Below are positions 1 to 8,502 of a stretch of DNA of 64,000 bases, piece after piece. The stretch comes from Streptomyces sp. NBC_00223. Lineage in GTDB: Bacteria > Actinomycetota > Actinomycetes > Streptomycetales > Streptomycetaceae. Every line of letters starts with the position of its first letter. Position 1 is the first letter of the stretch. The notes beneath the pieces were generated by a model. That model searched no databases, was not told where the DNA came from, and was given only the letters and a program-made list of their open reading frames with translations. The stretch is taken from assembly GCF_036199905.1 (NCBI RefSeq), contig NZ_CP108109.1:5517501-5581500 (forward strand). Direction: 5' to 3'. The position numbers and the translations under genes are program-made.

Positions 1-344
1 GACTCCCACTGATGGCCGAGCGCGATCCGGGCGAGGGTGTCGAACCGTTCGGCCTCCGTCGGGCGGTCGCCCGCGGCCCGCAGCGCCTCCGCGCTCCGGC
101 TGGCCGACAGCGCCCAGCCGCCCCACTCGGCCACCGCGCCCGCGTCCTGGGCGTGGTCCTGTTCCAGCAGCCGCAGATCGCGGACCATGCCCTCCACCAC
201 GTCCTCGGCCTCGGAGATATGGCCGGTGTAGTCGTGGATCAGCTGGTCGACCGTCTTCTGCGGGTCCTCGGCCTGGTCCAGGAGCGCGTCGATGTCCGCC
301 TTGGCGAGCTGCGCCACCCGGCCGACGATGGTCTGCTTGGTCAT
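1..344 (-). CDS. PspA/IM30 family protein (3' end outside window)
   Basis: About 114 N-terminal residues are visible, starting at an ATG read on the minus strand (MTKQTIVGRVAQLAKADID). The pattern of an N-terminal amphipathic helix, then 'DALLDQAEDPQKTVDQLI' and a long charged coiled coil, is typical of PspA/IM30 proteins, which coat and stabilise stressed membranes. The C-terminus is cut by the window edge. It lies 82 bp downstream of a coiled-coil membrane protein on the same strand, so the two are probably co-transcribed and may act together at the membrane. Confidence 0.85.
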   Translation of the reverse strand, partial: MTKQTIVGRVAQLAKADIDALLDQAEDPQKTVDQLIHDYTGHISEAEDVVEGMVRDLRLLEQDHAQDAGAVAEWGGWALSASRSAEALRAAGDRPTEAERFDTLARIALGHQWE

Positions 345-426
345 CCGTACTCCCTCGGTCCGCTCGATCCGCCCGGTCTGCCTGGATTCCCTGTGCCCGC
401 CGTCGCCCGCGTCCGGGGCGGCGGCG

Positions 427-2115
427 CTACGACCGGCCGCCGCCCATCCGGCCCCGGGTCTCGCCGCCCCCGAAGCTGCCAGGGCCGCCGCCGAGGTCCC
501 CGCCTCCCAGGCCGCCGCCGTAGCCGCCGAAGCCGTAGCCGCCGTTCGGGCCGCCGCCCAGCAGCTCGCCGAAGATGATGCCGCCGAGCACCGCGCCGTC
601 CGTACCGCCGTCCGTACCGCTGTCCGTGGCCGGCGCGTGGCCTTCGAAGACGCGGACGTCCTGGCGGGCGTACTCCAGCGACTCACGGGCCAGCCGGTCC
701 GCCTCACGGGCGTGCGCCAGCGCGGCGGGCAGGTCCGTCGCGGCCCGGGACTCGGCCTGCCGCAGCCGGCGCTCGGCCTCGGTCAGCCGGGTACGGGCCC
801 GGCTGCCGATCGCGCCCCGGTGGGTGGTCACCACGTCCCCGGCCGCCGCGACCTCGCTGCGGGCCACCAGCAGCGTCTGGTCGAGCCGGGCGCGGGCCCG
901 CTGCCCCTCGGCCTCCTCCGGCGAGGCGTCCAGGGCCGAGCCCGCCTCCCGCACCCGGCGCAGCGCGGCCACCGGGTCGGGCCGGCCCACGGCCAGCTGC
1001 TCGCGTACGGCGGCCAGCTCCGTGTCGGCGTGGGCGATCCGGGCCCGCAGGTCGACCGCCTCGGTGTCGACGGCGCCGTCCGCGGCGCCCTCCGCGGCGG
1101 GCCGCGTACCGGCCTGCGCGTCGGTGGCCTCGGACGCTCCCTCGGCCAGCCGCCCGCGGGCCTCGGCGAGGTCGGCCTCGGCCTCCGCGAGCGCCACCGG
1201 CAGGGCGGCGTCGGCCGCCCGCAGCTCGCGCTCCCTGCGGGTGACGGAGTCCGCGAGGATCGCCGCCTGGTCGAGCGCGCCCTCGGCCGCCCGTACGCAG
1301 ACGGCGGCCCTGCCGTGGTCCGAGCCGATCGCCGCGCGGGCCCGGTCCAGGCAGGTCCGGGCGAACAGCAGCCGGTCACGGGCCTCGGCCGGGTGATCCG
1401 CGACGGGTTCGAGCGCGACCTGCGCGTACCGCTGGGCCATGAGGGTGAGGGCGTTCTCGGCGGCGCCGATCCGGCCGGGCAGCGCCGCCGCCGTGGCCTC
1501 GGCCGACTCCAGTACGCGCGCCGTGTCGGCCTCCAGTGCCCGCAGCCGGTCGAACGCCTCCGACTCGGCGTCCAGCCGCCGGTTGGCCTGCGTGCAGCGC
1601 GACAGGATCTCGTCGAGCATCTGGCGGCGGGTCTCGTCGTCCTCGGGGTAGGCGTCGTCCAGCTTCTGCCGCAGCCGGAAGGCCGAGGTCAGCTCGCTCC
1701 TGGCGTACTCGACGGCCTCCCCGAACGGTTTCGCGGCCTCGTCGCCCACCTGGGCCGCCGCGAAGCCGACGTCCTCCCGGCTGGTGCGCACGGCGTCGTC
1801 GGTCTCGGCCAGCAGCCGCCCGGCCTGGGCGTCCAGTTCCGGCAGCGGGGTGAGGGGGGTCGGCTGTTTGGGCTTACCCGGCCAGGTGGTGGCGCCGCGC
1901 CCCGCCGAGGTGCGCACGGGCTGCCGCTGGGGGCGGCGGCCGCGGAACGCGAGGAGGGCGACTCCGGCGGCGGCGAGGACCGCGACCACCGGGATCCACA
2001 GCTCGCCGGCCCCGTCCCCGGCCGGGCCGGCGACCGGCCGGGCGGCGGCGCAGAGCGCCAGTGCGGCGATGGCGGCGGCGAGCACGGCAGCGGCCGTACG
2101 ACGTCTTCTGCGCAC
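427..2115 (-). CDS. TPM-related coiled-coil membrane protein lacking the TPM domain
   Basis: A 562-residue protein. An Arg-rich N-terminus leads into a hydrophobic segment, then only about 15 residues, then a second hydrophobic segment (AVLAAAGVALLAF), about 420 residues of Glu/Arg/Ala-rich coiled coil, and a Gly-rich tail ending in GETRGRMGGGRS. Streptomyces TPM-domain proteins share this coiled coil and Gly-rich tail but carry a TPM (TLP18.3/Psb32/MOLO-1) domain of about 130 residues between the two hydrophobic segments; here that domain is absent. I chose the GTG at 2115 because GGAGG lies six bases ahead; an in-frame GTG at 2142 would add nine residues. Function unknown, probably envelope-related given the adjacent pspA-like gene. 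Confidence 0.75.
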   Translation of the reverse strand: MRRRRRTAAAVLAAAIAALALCAAARPVAGPAGDGAGELWIPVVAVLAAAGVALLAFRGRRPQRQPVRTSAGRGATTWPGKPKQPTPLTPLPELDAQAGRLLAETDDAVRTSREDVGFAAAQVGDEAAKPFGEAVEYARSELTSAFRLRQKLDDAYPEDDETRRQMLDEILSRCTQANRRLDAESEAFDRLRALEADTARVLESAEATAAALPGRIGAAENALTLMAQRYAQVALEPVADHPAEARDRLLFARTCLDRARAAIGSDHGRAAVCVRAAEGALDQAAILADSVTRRERELRAADAALPVALAEAEADLAEARGRLAEGASEATDAQAGTRPAAEGAADGAVDTEAVDLRARIAHADTELAAVREQLAVGRPDPVAALRRVREAGSALDASPEEAEGQRARARLDQTLLVARSEVAAAGDVVTTHRGAIGSRARTRLTEAERRLRQAESRAATDLPAALAHAREADRLARESLEYARQDVRVFEGHAPATDSGTDGGTDGAVLGGIIFGELLGGGPNGGYGFGGYGGGLGGGDLGGGPGSFGGGETRGRMGGGRS

Positions 2116-2208
2116 CGTGCCGCCTCCCGCTCTCCGGGCCACGGCCCTAAGCGTGGCTCCCCCCGGAGGCTATGCCGCCTCCGCCCGCCCCGCGACCGGG
2201 ACGGCCGG

Positions 2209-2254
2209 CCCGCTCCCGGCCCGCCCCCGCCGACCGGGGCGGGCCGGGAGCGGG
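2209..2254. terminator. Hairpin terminator after sdhB
   Basis: A perfect 19-bp GC-rich inverted repeat (2209-2227 with 2236-2254) around an eight-base loop begins two bases past the sdhB stop. No T-run follows, as is usual in streptomycetes. It probably ends the sdh operon or limits read-through into the downstream coiled-coil gene. Confidence 0.75.
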
Positions 2255-2256
2255 GG

Positions 2257-3027
2257 CTACGGGGTGCGGCGGCGGATCTTGCTGCCCAGCCAGACCAGCG
2301 GGTCGTACTTGCGGTCGGCGGCCCGCTCCTTGAGCGGGATGAGCGCGTTGTCCGTGATCCGGATGTGCTCGGGGCACACCTCGGTGCAGCACTTGGTGAT
2401 GTTGCAGAGCCCGAGCCCGTGCTCCTCCTGGGCCGCCTGCGCCCGGGTGACGCCGCCCTCGGCCGCCGCGTCCAGCGGGTGCATGTCGAGCTCGGCGATC
2501 CGCATCAGAAAGCGCGGGCCGGCGAACGACGGCTTGTTCTCCTCGTGGTCCCGCACCACATGACAGGTGTCCTGACACAGAAAGCACTCGATGCACTTGC
2601 GGAACTCCTGCGACCGCTCCACGTCCACCTGCGCCATCCGGTACTCGCCCGCGGCCACCCCCTTCGGCGGGGCGAACGCCGGGATCTCCCGGGCCTTGTC
2701 GTAGTTGAAGGACACATCCGTCACCAGGTCCCGCACCACCGGGAAGGCCCGCATCGGGGTGACCGTGACCGTCTCGTCCGGGCCGAAGACCGACATCCGG
2801 GTCATGCACATCAGCCGCGGTCTGCCGTTGACCTCCGCGCCGCACGAACCGCACTTGCCCGCCTTGCAGTTCCAGCGGACCGCGAGGTCGGACGCCTGGG
2901 TGGCCTGGAGGCGGTGGATGATGTCGAGCACGACCTCGCCGTCGTTGACCTCGACGTCGTAGTCGCGCAGCTCACCGCCGTCCGCGTCACCGCGCCAGAC
3001 CCGGAAATGCGCCGTGTAGGTACTCAC
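2257..3027 (-). CDS. sdhB: Succinate dehydrogenase iron-sulfur subunit
   Basis: A 256-residue protein that passes electrons from the flavoprotein to the membrane subunit. The [2Fe-2S] motif is visible at C54, C59, C62 and C74 (NCKAGKCGSCG). A ferredoxin-like half follows with CIECFLCQDTC and LCNITKCCTEVCPEH, ligating the [4Fe-4S] and [3Fe-4S] clusters. Starts at a GTG overlapping the sdhA stop (GTGA), so translation is coupled to sdhA. Length fits the Sdh1-type iron-sulfur subunit of actinobacteria. Complex II of the respiratory chain and citric acid cycle, facing the cytoplasm. Confidence 0.95.
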   Translation of the reverse strand: MSTYTAHFRVWRGDADGGELRDYDVEVNDGEVVLDIIHRLQATQASDLAVRWNCKAGKCGSCGAEVNGRPRLMCMTRMSVFGPDETVTVTPMRAFPVVRDLVTDVSFNYDKAREIPAFAPPKGVAAGEYRMAQVDVERSQEFRKCIECFLCQDTCHVVRDHEENKPSFAGPRFLMRIAELDMHPLDAAAEGGVTRAQAAQEEHGLGLCNITKCCTEVCPEHIRITDNALIPLKERAADRKYDPLVWLGSKIRRRTP

Positions 3028-4949
3028 CCGTCGAGCTCCTCGTCCGTCAGGTATTTGAGCAGTTCGTCCCGTTCGAACAGGGCGAGCAGATCGGCCCGGA
3101 TCGGGTCGGTCGGGCGGCGGCGCAGCGCCACCGGCCCCGGCGCCGAAGCGGCGTCCCCGGCGTCGGGCAGCTCGCACACCAGATTGACCTGCCGCCAGAC
3201 GCGGTCCATGCCGGGGTGGTCGTCGCGGGTGTGGCCGCCGCGGCTCTCGGTGCGTTCCAGCGCGGCACGGGCCACGCACTCGCTGACCAGCAGCATGTTC
3301 CGCAGGTCGATCGCCAGGTGCCAGCCCGGGTTGAACTGCCGGTGTCCCTCGACCCCCACCCGCCGCGCCCGCTCCCGCAGCGCGTCCAGCCGCCCGAGCG
3401 CCTGTTCCATCTCCGGGCCGCGCCGGATGATCCCCACCAGGTCGTTCATCACCTGCTGGAGCTCCTGGTGGAGGGTGTACGGGTTCTCGGCCGGCCCCTC
3501 GTCGGTGGTCCCCTCGCCGGCGGCGAACGGGCGCAGCGCCTCCTCGGCGGCCGCGTCGACCTGCCCGTCGTCCACGGCAGGCCGCGCCTCGCCGAGCCCG
3601 GCCGCGTATCGCGCCGCGGACAGCCCGGCCCGGCGGCCGAAGACCAGCAGGTCGGACAGGGAGTTGCCGCCGAGCCGGTTGGAGCCGTGCATCCCGCCCG
3701 CGACCTCGCCCGCCGCGAACAGACCGGGCACTCCGCGGGCCGCCGCGGTGTCCGGCTCCACGTCGACGCCGCCCATCATGTAGTGGCAGGTCGGGCCGAC
3801 CTCCATCGCCTCGGCGGTGATGTCGACGTCGGCGAGTTCCTTGAACTGGTGGTGCATCGACGGCAGCCGCCGCCGGATCTCCTCGGCGCTCAGCCGGGTG
3901 GAGACGTCCAGGAAGACCCCGCCGTGCGGGGTGCCGCGCCCGGCCTTGACCTCGGAGTTGATCGCGCGGGCCACCTCGTCGCGGGGCAGCAGCTCCGGCG
4001 GGCGGCGGTGGTGCTCCGGGTCGGTGTACCAGCCGTCGGCCTCCTCCTCGCTCTGCGCGTACTGCGCCTTGAACACCTCCGGCACGTAGCCGAACATGAA
4101 GCGCTCGCCGTCGCTGTTGCGCAGCACCCCGCCGTCGCCGCGCACCGACTCGGTGACGAGGATGCCCTTGACCGACGGCGGCCAGACCATCCCGGTGGGG
4201 TGGAACTGGATGAACTCCATGTTGATCAGCGGCGCCCCGGCCAGCAGCGCCAGCGCGTGCCCGTCGCCGGTGTACTCCCACGAGTTGGAGGTCACCTTGA
4301 AGGACTTGCCGATGCCGCCGGTGGCCAGCACCACCGCGGGCGTGTCGATCACGAACAGCCGGCCGGACTCGCGTACGTATCCGAAGACGCCCGCGACCCG
4401 GCCACCGTCGTCCTTGAGGACCCGGGTGACCGTGCACTCCTGGAAGACCTTCAGCCGGGCCTCGTAGTCGCCGGTCTCGGCGAAGTCCTCCTGCTGGAGC
4501 GAGACGATCTTCTGCTGGAGGGTGCGGATCAGCTCAAGGCCGGTACGGTCGCCGACGTGCGCGAGCCGGGGGAACTCGTGGCCGCCGAAGTTGCGCTGGG
4601 ATATCCGGCCGTCCGGGGTGCGGTCGAACAGCGCGCCCCAGGTCTCCAGCTCCCACACCCGGTCGGGCGCCTCCTTGGCGTGCAGCTCGGCCATCCGCCA
4701 CTGGTTGAGGAACTTCCCGCCGCGCATGGTGTCGCGGAAGTGCACCTGCCAGTTGTCGCCGGAGTTGACATTGCCCATGCTGGCCGCGATGCCGCCCTCG
4801 GCCATCACCGTATGGGCTTTGCCGAAGAGGGACTTGCAGATCACCGCGGTCCGCATGCCCCGCTCCCGGGCCTCGATCGCGGCCCGCAGCCCCGCGCCGC
4901 CCGCGCCGACCACGACCACGTCGTACGCGTGCCGTTCCACATTCGTCAT
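3024..4949 (-). CDS. sdhA: Succinate dehydrogenase flavoprotein subunit
   Basis: A 641-residue flavoprotein that oxidises succinate to fumarate. An N-terminal Rossmann motif (VVVGAGGAGLRAA) binds FAD. H46, in AHTVMAEGG, matches the histidine that carries the covalent flavin. FHPTG and HGSNRLGGNSL are conserved active-site segments. The ATG at 4949 follows the sdhC stop by one base, and the stop overlaps the sdhB start, giving a tight sdhC-A-B operon. The size (about 640) and single large membrane partner indicate the Sdh1 type rather than the classical four-gene SdhCDAB type. Confidence 0.95.
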   Translation of the reverse strand: MTNVERHAYDVVVVGAGGAGLRAAIEARERGMRTAVICKSLFGKAHTVMAEGGIAASMGNVNSGDNWQVHFRDTMRGGKFLNQWRMAELHAKEAPDRVWELETWGALFDRTPDGRISQRNFGGHEFPRLAHVGDRTGLELIRTLQQKIVSLQQEDFAETGDYEARLKVFQECTVTRVLKDDGGRVAGVFGYVRESGRLFVIDTPAVVLATGGIGKSFKVTSNSWEYTGDGHALALLAGAPLINMEFIQFHPTGMVWPPSVKGILVTESVRGDGGVLRNSDGERFMFGYVPEVFKAQYAQSEEEADGWYTDPEHHRRPPELLPRDEVARAINSEVKAGRGTPHGGVFLDVSTRLSAEEIRRRLPSMHHQFKELADVDITAEAMEVGPTCHYMMGGVDVEPDTAAARGVPGLFAAGEVAGGMHGSNRLGGNSLSDLLVFGRRAGLSAARYAAGLGEARPAVDDGQVDAAAEEALRPFAAGEGTTDEGPAENPYTLHQELQQVMNDLVGIIRRGPEMEQALGRLDALRERARRVGVEGHRQFNPGWHLAIDLRNMLLVSECVARAALERTESRGGHTRDDHPGMDRVWRQVNLVCELPDAGDAASAPGPVALRRRPTDPIRADLLALFERDELLKYLTDEELDG

Positions 4950-4950
4950 C

Positions 4951-5781
4951 TCAGAAGAACCTCGGATCGTCGAATACGCCGCTGGACACCAGGTACACAT
5001 AGAAGTCCGCGACGCCCACGCTGATCAGCGAGGACCAGGCGAGCAGCATGTGGCGGGCGTTGAGCACCCCGACCCAGCCCCACAGCCGGTAGCGCACCGG
5101 GTGGGCGGAGAAGTGCCGGAGCTTGCCGCCGATGACATGCCGGCAGGAGTGGCAGGACAGGGTGTACGCCCAGATCAGCGCGATGTTCACCAGCAGCACC
5201 AGGGTGCCGAGCCCGGCGTGGCCCCAGTGGCCGTTCCGGTCGCGGAAGCCGAGCGCGGTGTCGTACGTGAGGATGCCCGCCACCGGGAGCGCGAGATAGA
5301 AGAAGTACCGGTGCGCGTTCTGCAGGATCAGCGGCAGCCGGGTCTCACCGGTGTACTTCGCGTGCGGCTCGGCGACCGCGCAGGCCGGCGGGGACGCCCA
5401 GAAGCCCCGGTAGTAGGCCTTGCGGTAGTAGTAGCAGGTCAGCCGGAAGCCGAGCGGGAAGATCAGCACCAGCAGCGCGGGGGACAGGGTCCACCAGCCG
5501 CCGAAGAGCGCCCAGTCGGCGCCGCCCTTCATGTCGGCGCAGTTGGCCGCCAGACAGGGCGAGTAGAACGGCGAGACATAAGGCGCCGCGTAGTAGTGGG
5601 TGTTGGCGAAGGCCCGCCAGGTCGAGTAGACGACGAAGGCGGCCAGGCCGAGCGCGGTGACCAGCGGTGGCACCCACCACCGGTCGGTCCGCAGATGCGG
5701 GACGGAGATCGCGGCGCGGCCGGGCGTACGGACGCCGCGCGCGGCTTTCGGTGGCGTGGTGGGAGTGGTTCCGGTGGCCAA
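4951..5781 (-). CDS. sdhC: Succinate dehydrogenase membrane anchor (Sdh1 type)
   Basis: A 276-residue polytopic protein with about five hydrophobic helices. It anchors complex II and reduces menaquinone. The stretch CHSCRH (C210, H211, C213, H214) near a predicted membrane helix and an isolated H157 are candidate cofactor ligands. Mycobacterial Sdh1 was reported to hold a membrane-embedded Rieske-type [2Fe-2S] cluster instead of haem, and this motif would suit that, but the assignment is inferred. Start taken as the TTG at 5781, with GGAG six bases ahead; upstream in-frame codons would add an unconvincing Pro/Arg-rich extension. Confidence 0.88.
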   Translation of the reverse strand: MATGTTPTTPPKAARGVRTPGRAAISVPHLRTDRWWVPPLVTALGLAAFVVYSTWRAFANTHYYAAPYVSPFYSPCLAANCADMKGGADWALFGGWWTLSPALLVLIFPLGFRLTCYYYRKAYYRGFWASPPACAVAEPHAKYTGETRLPLILQNAHRYFFYLALPVAGILTYDTALGFRDRNGHWGHAGLGTLVLLVNIALIWAYTLSCHSCRHVIGGKLRHFSAHPVRYRLWGWVGVLNARHMLLAWSSLISVGVADFYVYLVSSGVFDDPRFF

Positions 5782-5885
5782 AGGGGACTCCGAAGGAGCG
5801 GGTCGAGGGGTCGCGGCGGACGACGGGTCGGGACGGGACGGACGCCGCTGTGGGTGACGGGCGGGAACGGGCGGACGCCCCTGGC

Positions 5886-6173
5886 TCAGGGCGCGTGCCG
5901 GCGCGGCGAACCCAGGCCCTCGTCGTCCGCGTCCGCCCACAGCCCCCGGTCGTACGGGGTGTCCGGGACCGTGACCATGTCGACCGGCCGGCTGCTCGCG
6001 GCGGCCGGCACCGCGTCCTGGAGCAGGCCGAGGCTTTCGCGCAGGTGACCGGCGTCGGCGCGGACCCGGCGCATGTCCAGGCTGTCGCCCGCGTGCTCGT
6101 CGAGCCGGGCCACGCAGCGCATCAGGTCGTCGAGTCGTCGTTGGACCGAGGTCAGGTCGTCGTGCAGGGACAT
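5886..6173 (-). CDS. Small conserved hypothetical protein
   Basis: A 95-residue acidic protein (MSLHDDLTSVQRRLDDLMRC) with an N-terminal helix that could form a short coiled coil and a low-complexity C-terminus. The ATG at 6173 is preceded by GAGGG seven bases away. It lies 104 bp upstream of sdhC on the same strand, so it may share the sdh promoter. I do not recognise a family; it resembles the small uncharacterised proteins common in Streptomyces. Confidence 0.6.
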   Translation of the reverse strand: MSLHDDLTSVQRRLDDLMRCVARLDEHAGDSLDMRRVRADAGHLRESLGLLQDAVPAAASSRPVDMVTVPDTPYDRGLWADADDEGLGSPRRHAP

Positions 6174-6513
6174 GGAGGTGCCCTCACCATCTGCCGCCGT
6201 GCGGTGGGTGACGCGGTGGACTCGCTGCCGCGCTGCGAGTGTTGCGCGTCACACCGCCCCTTGTGAAGACGGCTGCATGGATTGCCGCCACCGGTGGTAG
6301 GGCGGCTCGTCGCCGCGGACCTGCCGCCGGCCGGTCCCGTGCCAGGTGGGCCGGGCGGGTGATCCGCGGCCCCCGGCCGCCGTGTCGCCGCCGCAACGGC
6401 CCGCGGTTCGTCTGGAGTGGAGCCCGATCACCCGCAGACCCAGCTCAAGCGAGTACGTCTCCGGCCCCTGCCGGACGAGCGGCGGCCGTCGAGGTCGCGG
6501 AGGTGTCCGACCC
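6174..6513. other. Intergenic region between divergent genes
   Basis: 340 bp between a minus-strand small gene and a plus-strand lipoprotein gene. It should hold both divergent promoters. I see no convincing paired -35/-10 elements, no strong dyad and no protein-coding signal beyond GC-rich shadow frames. Confidence 0.5.
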
Positions 6514-8304
6514 ATGAACCGCAGCGCGAATCCGACCGCTGTCCCCCCGGTGTCCCGGTGTCGCGCGGTGCGCGCCGCCGCGGCCCTCACGGCGGGGGCC
6601 GCGCTCACCCTCACCGGCTGCTCCTCCGACGGCGGGGCGCACGCCTCGGCCGCCGCCGCCACCGACCTGGCGAACGTCGCCAGGGCCGGGATGCGCGACG
6701 GCGGCACCCTGCGCTGGGCCGTCGACGAGACGCCGCCCACCCTGAACGACTTCCAGGCCGACGCCGACGCCGGGACCGCGACCGTGGCGGGCGCCACCCT
6801 GCCGACGATGTTCCGCCTCGACCGGCACGGCACCCCGCACATCGACCCGGACTTCCTCACCAAGGCCGCCGTCACCTCCCAGGCCCCCCGCCAGGTCGTC
6901 ACCTACGACCTGAACCCGGCGGCCAAGTGGAGCGACGGCCGCGCGGTCGGCGCCGCGGACTTCATCTCGCAGTGGAAGGCGCTCGGCGGCAACGACTCCG
7001 CCTACTGGACGGCCCGCAACGCCGGGTACGACCGGATCTCGTCCATCTCCCAGGGCGCGACCCCGCAGCAGGTCAAGGTCACCTTCGCCACCCCGTACGC
7101 GGACTGGCGCTCGCTGTTCACCCCGCTCTACCCCAAGTCCGTCACGGGCAGCGCCGACACCTTCAACGACGGGGTGCGCACCTCGCTGCCGGTCGTCGCG
7201 GGCCCGTTCGCGGTCAAGGCGGTCGACGCCAAGGCCGGTACGGTCACCCTGGTCCGCAATCCCTCCTGGTGGGGGGACCGGGCCAAGCTCGACCAGCTGG
7301 TGCTGACCGCCGCGCCGACCGGCAAGCGGGCCGCCGAGCTGGCCGCGGACAAGCTGGACGTCGCCGAGATCGAGCCCGCCTCGCTGGCCGCGGTCAAGCG
7401 CACCTCGGGCCTGACCGTGCGCAAGGCCCCGGACGCCGCCTACGCGCAGCTCGCCCTCAACGGCAGCTCGGGACCGCTGGCCGACGAGCGGGTGCGGCAC
7501 GCGGTGGCCCGGGCCGTCGACCGCAAGAAGATCGCCGAGGCGGTGCTCGGGCCGCTCGGACTGCCCGCCGTGCCGCTCGGCAACCACCTGGTGCTGCCGT
7601 CCCAGAACGGCTACGCCGACCACAGCTCCGCGCTCGGCAGGACCGATGTGCAGCAGGCACAGCTGCTGCTCGGCGACGCCGGCTGGCAGCGGTCGACGGT
7701 GAAGACCGGTGAGAAGGCCGCCGGGCCCGGCCGTACGGTCGCCTCCGGCGCGCTCACCGTGGTCGAGCCGGACAAGGCCGTGGCCAAGAACGGCAAGGCC
7801 CTCACGCTGCGGTTCGTGCTCCCCGCCGACTCCCCGACGCTGGACGACGTCGGCGACCGGATCGCCCACATGCTCTCGGGGATCGGCATCCGCACGGAGA
7901 TCAGCAAGGTCGACGGCAGCAGCTACTTCCAGGACCACATCGCCTCCGGCGACTTCGACCTGGCGCTCTACTCGTGGCCGGGCAGCGCCTACCCCGCCAC
8001 CGACGACACCCCGATCTACGCCAAGCCCGTCCCGGCCCCCGACGGCTCGCTGACCGTCGCCCAGAACTACACCCGGGTCGGCACCGACGAGATCGACCAG
8101 CTGCTGGCCAGGGCCGGCTCCGAGCTGGACTCCGCGCAGGCCCGCTCCCTGACCGCGCAGGCCGACGCGCGGATCTGGGCCGCCGCCGGGTCCATCCCGC
8201 TCTACCAGCGCCCGGAGGTCGTCGCGCTGCGCGGCACGGTCGCCAACGCGGGCGCCTTCGGCTTCCAGACGCCCGTCTACCAGAACCTCGGCTTCCGCAA
8301 GTAA
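6514..8304 (+). CDS. Family-5 peptide-binding lipoprotein (orphan)
   Basis: A 596-residue extracellular solute-binding protein of the OppA/DppA class (family 5). A type II signal peptide ends in the lipobox LTGC (C36). GGTLRWAVDETPPTLNDFQ is the usual N-terminal strand, 'VRHAVARAVDRKKIAEAVLG' the conserved helix, and IPLYQRPEV the C-terminal signature. The ATG at 6514 has GGAGGTG ahead. No permease or ATPase adjoins it: the next gene is typA, then the peptide importers begin 4.2 kb further on. It may feed one of those importers or act as a peptide sensor; its substrate is unknown. Confidence 0.88.
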   Translation: MNRSANPTAVPPVSRCRAVRAAAALTAGAALTLTGCSSDGGAHASAAAATDLANVARAGMRDGGTLRWAVDETPPTLNDFQADADAGTATVAGATLPTMFRLDRHGTPHIDPDFLTKAAVTSQAPRQVVTYDLNPAAKWSDGRAVGAADFISQWKALGGNDSAYWTARNAGYDRISSISQGATPQQVKVTFATPYADWRSLFTPLYPKSVTGSADTFNDGVRTSLPVVAGPFAVKAVDAKAGTVTLVRNPSWWGDRAKLDQLVLTAAPTGKRAAELAADKLDVAEIEPASLAAVKRTSGLTVRKAPDAAYAQLALNGSSGPLADERVRHAVARAVDRKKIAEAVLGPLGLPAVPLGNHLVLPSQNGYADHSSALGRTDVQQAQLLLGDAGWQRSTVKTGEKAAGPGRTVASGALTVVEPDKAVAKNGKALTLRFVLPADSPTLDDVGDRIAHMLSGIGIRTEISKVDGSSYFQDHIASGDFDLALYSWPGSAYPATDDTPIYAKPVPAPDGSLTVAQNYTRVGTDEIDQLLARAGSELDSAQARSLTAQADARIWAAAGSIPLYQRPEVVALRGTVANAGAFGFQTPVYQNLGFRK

Positions 8305-8502
8305 CCGCCGCCCCGACCCCTCCGCGGGCCCCGCCGATCCCTCCGCCGCGCCGTGCGCCGGGCCCATACGGGCCCCGGCGGGCGGGCGGGGAGCGCCGGG
8401 GCCCGTACCATGGGGTAAGGCCGCGGCGTGACCTTGCCCGGCAGGCGAGCGCGTCAACGAGGAACGCGACGCCATCCACGATTCCGGGAGAAGCGCCGCC
8501 GC

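Noticed and set aside
292..3783. A continuous plus-strand open frame of 1163 codons
   Set aside because: It runs antisense over the pspA-like, TPM-like and sdhB/sdhA genes, is Arg/Pro-rich with no recognisable domain, and reflects the high third-position GC of the real genes.
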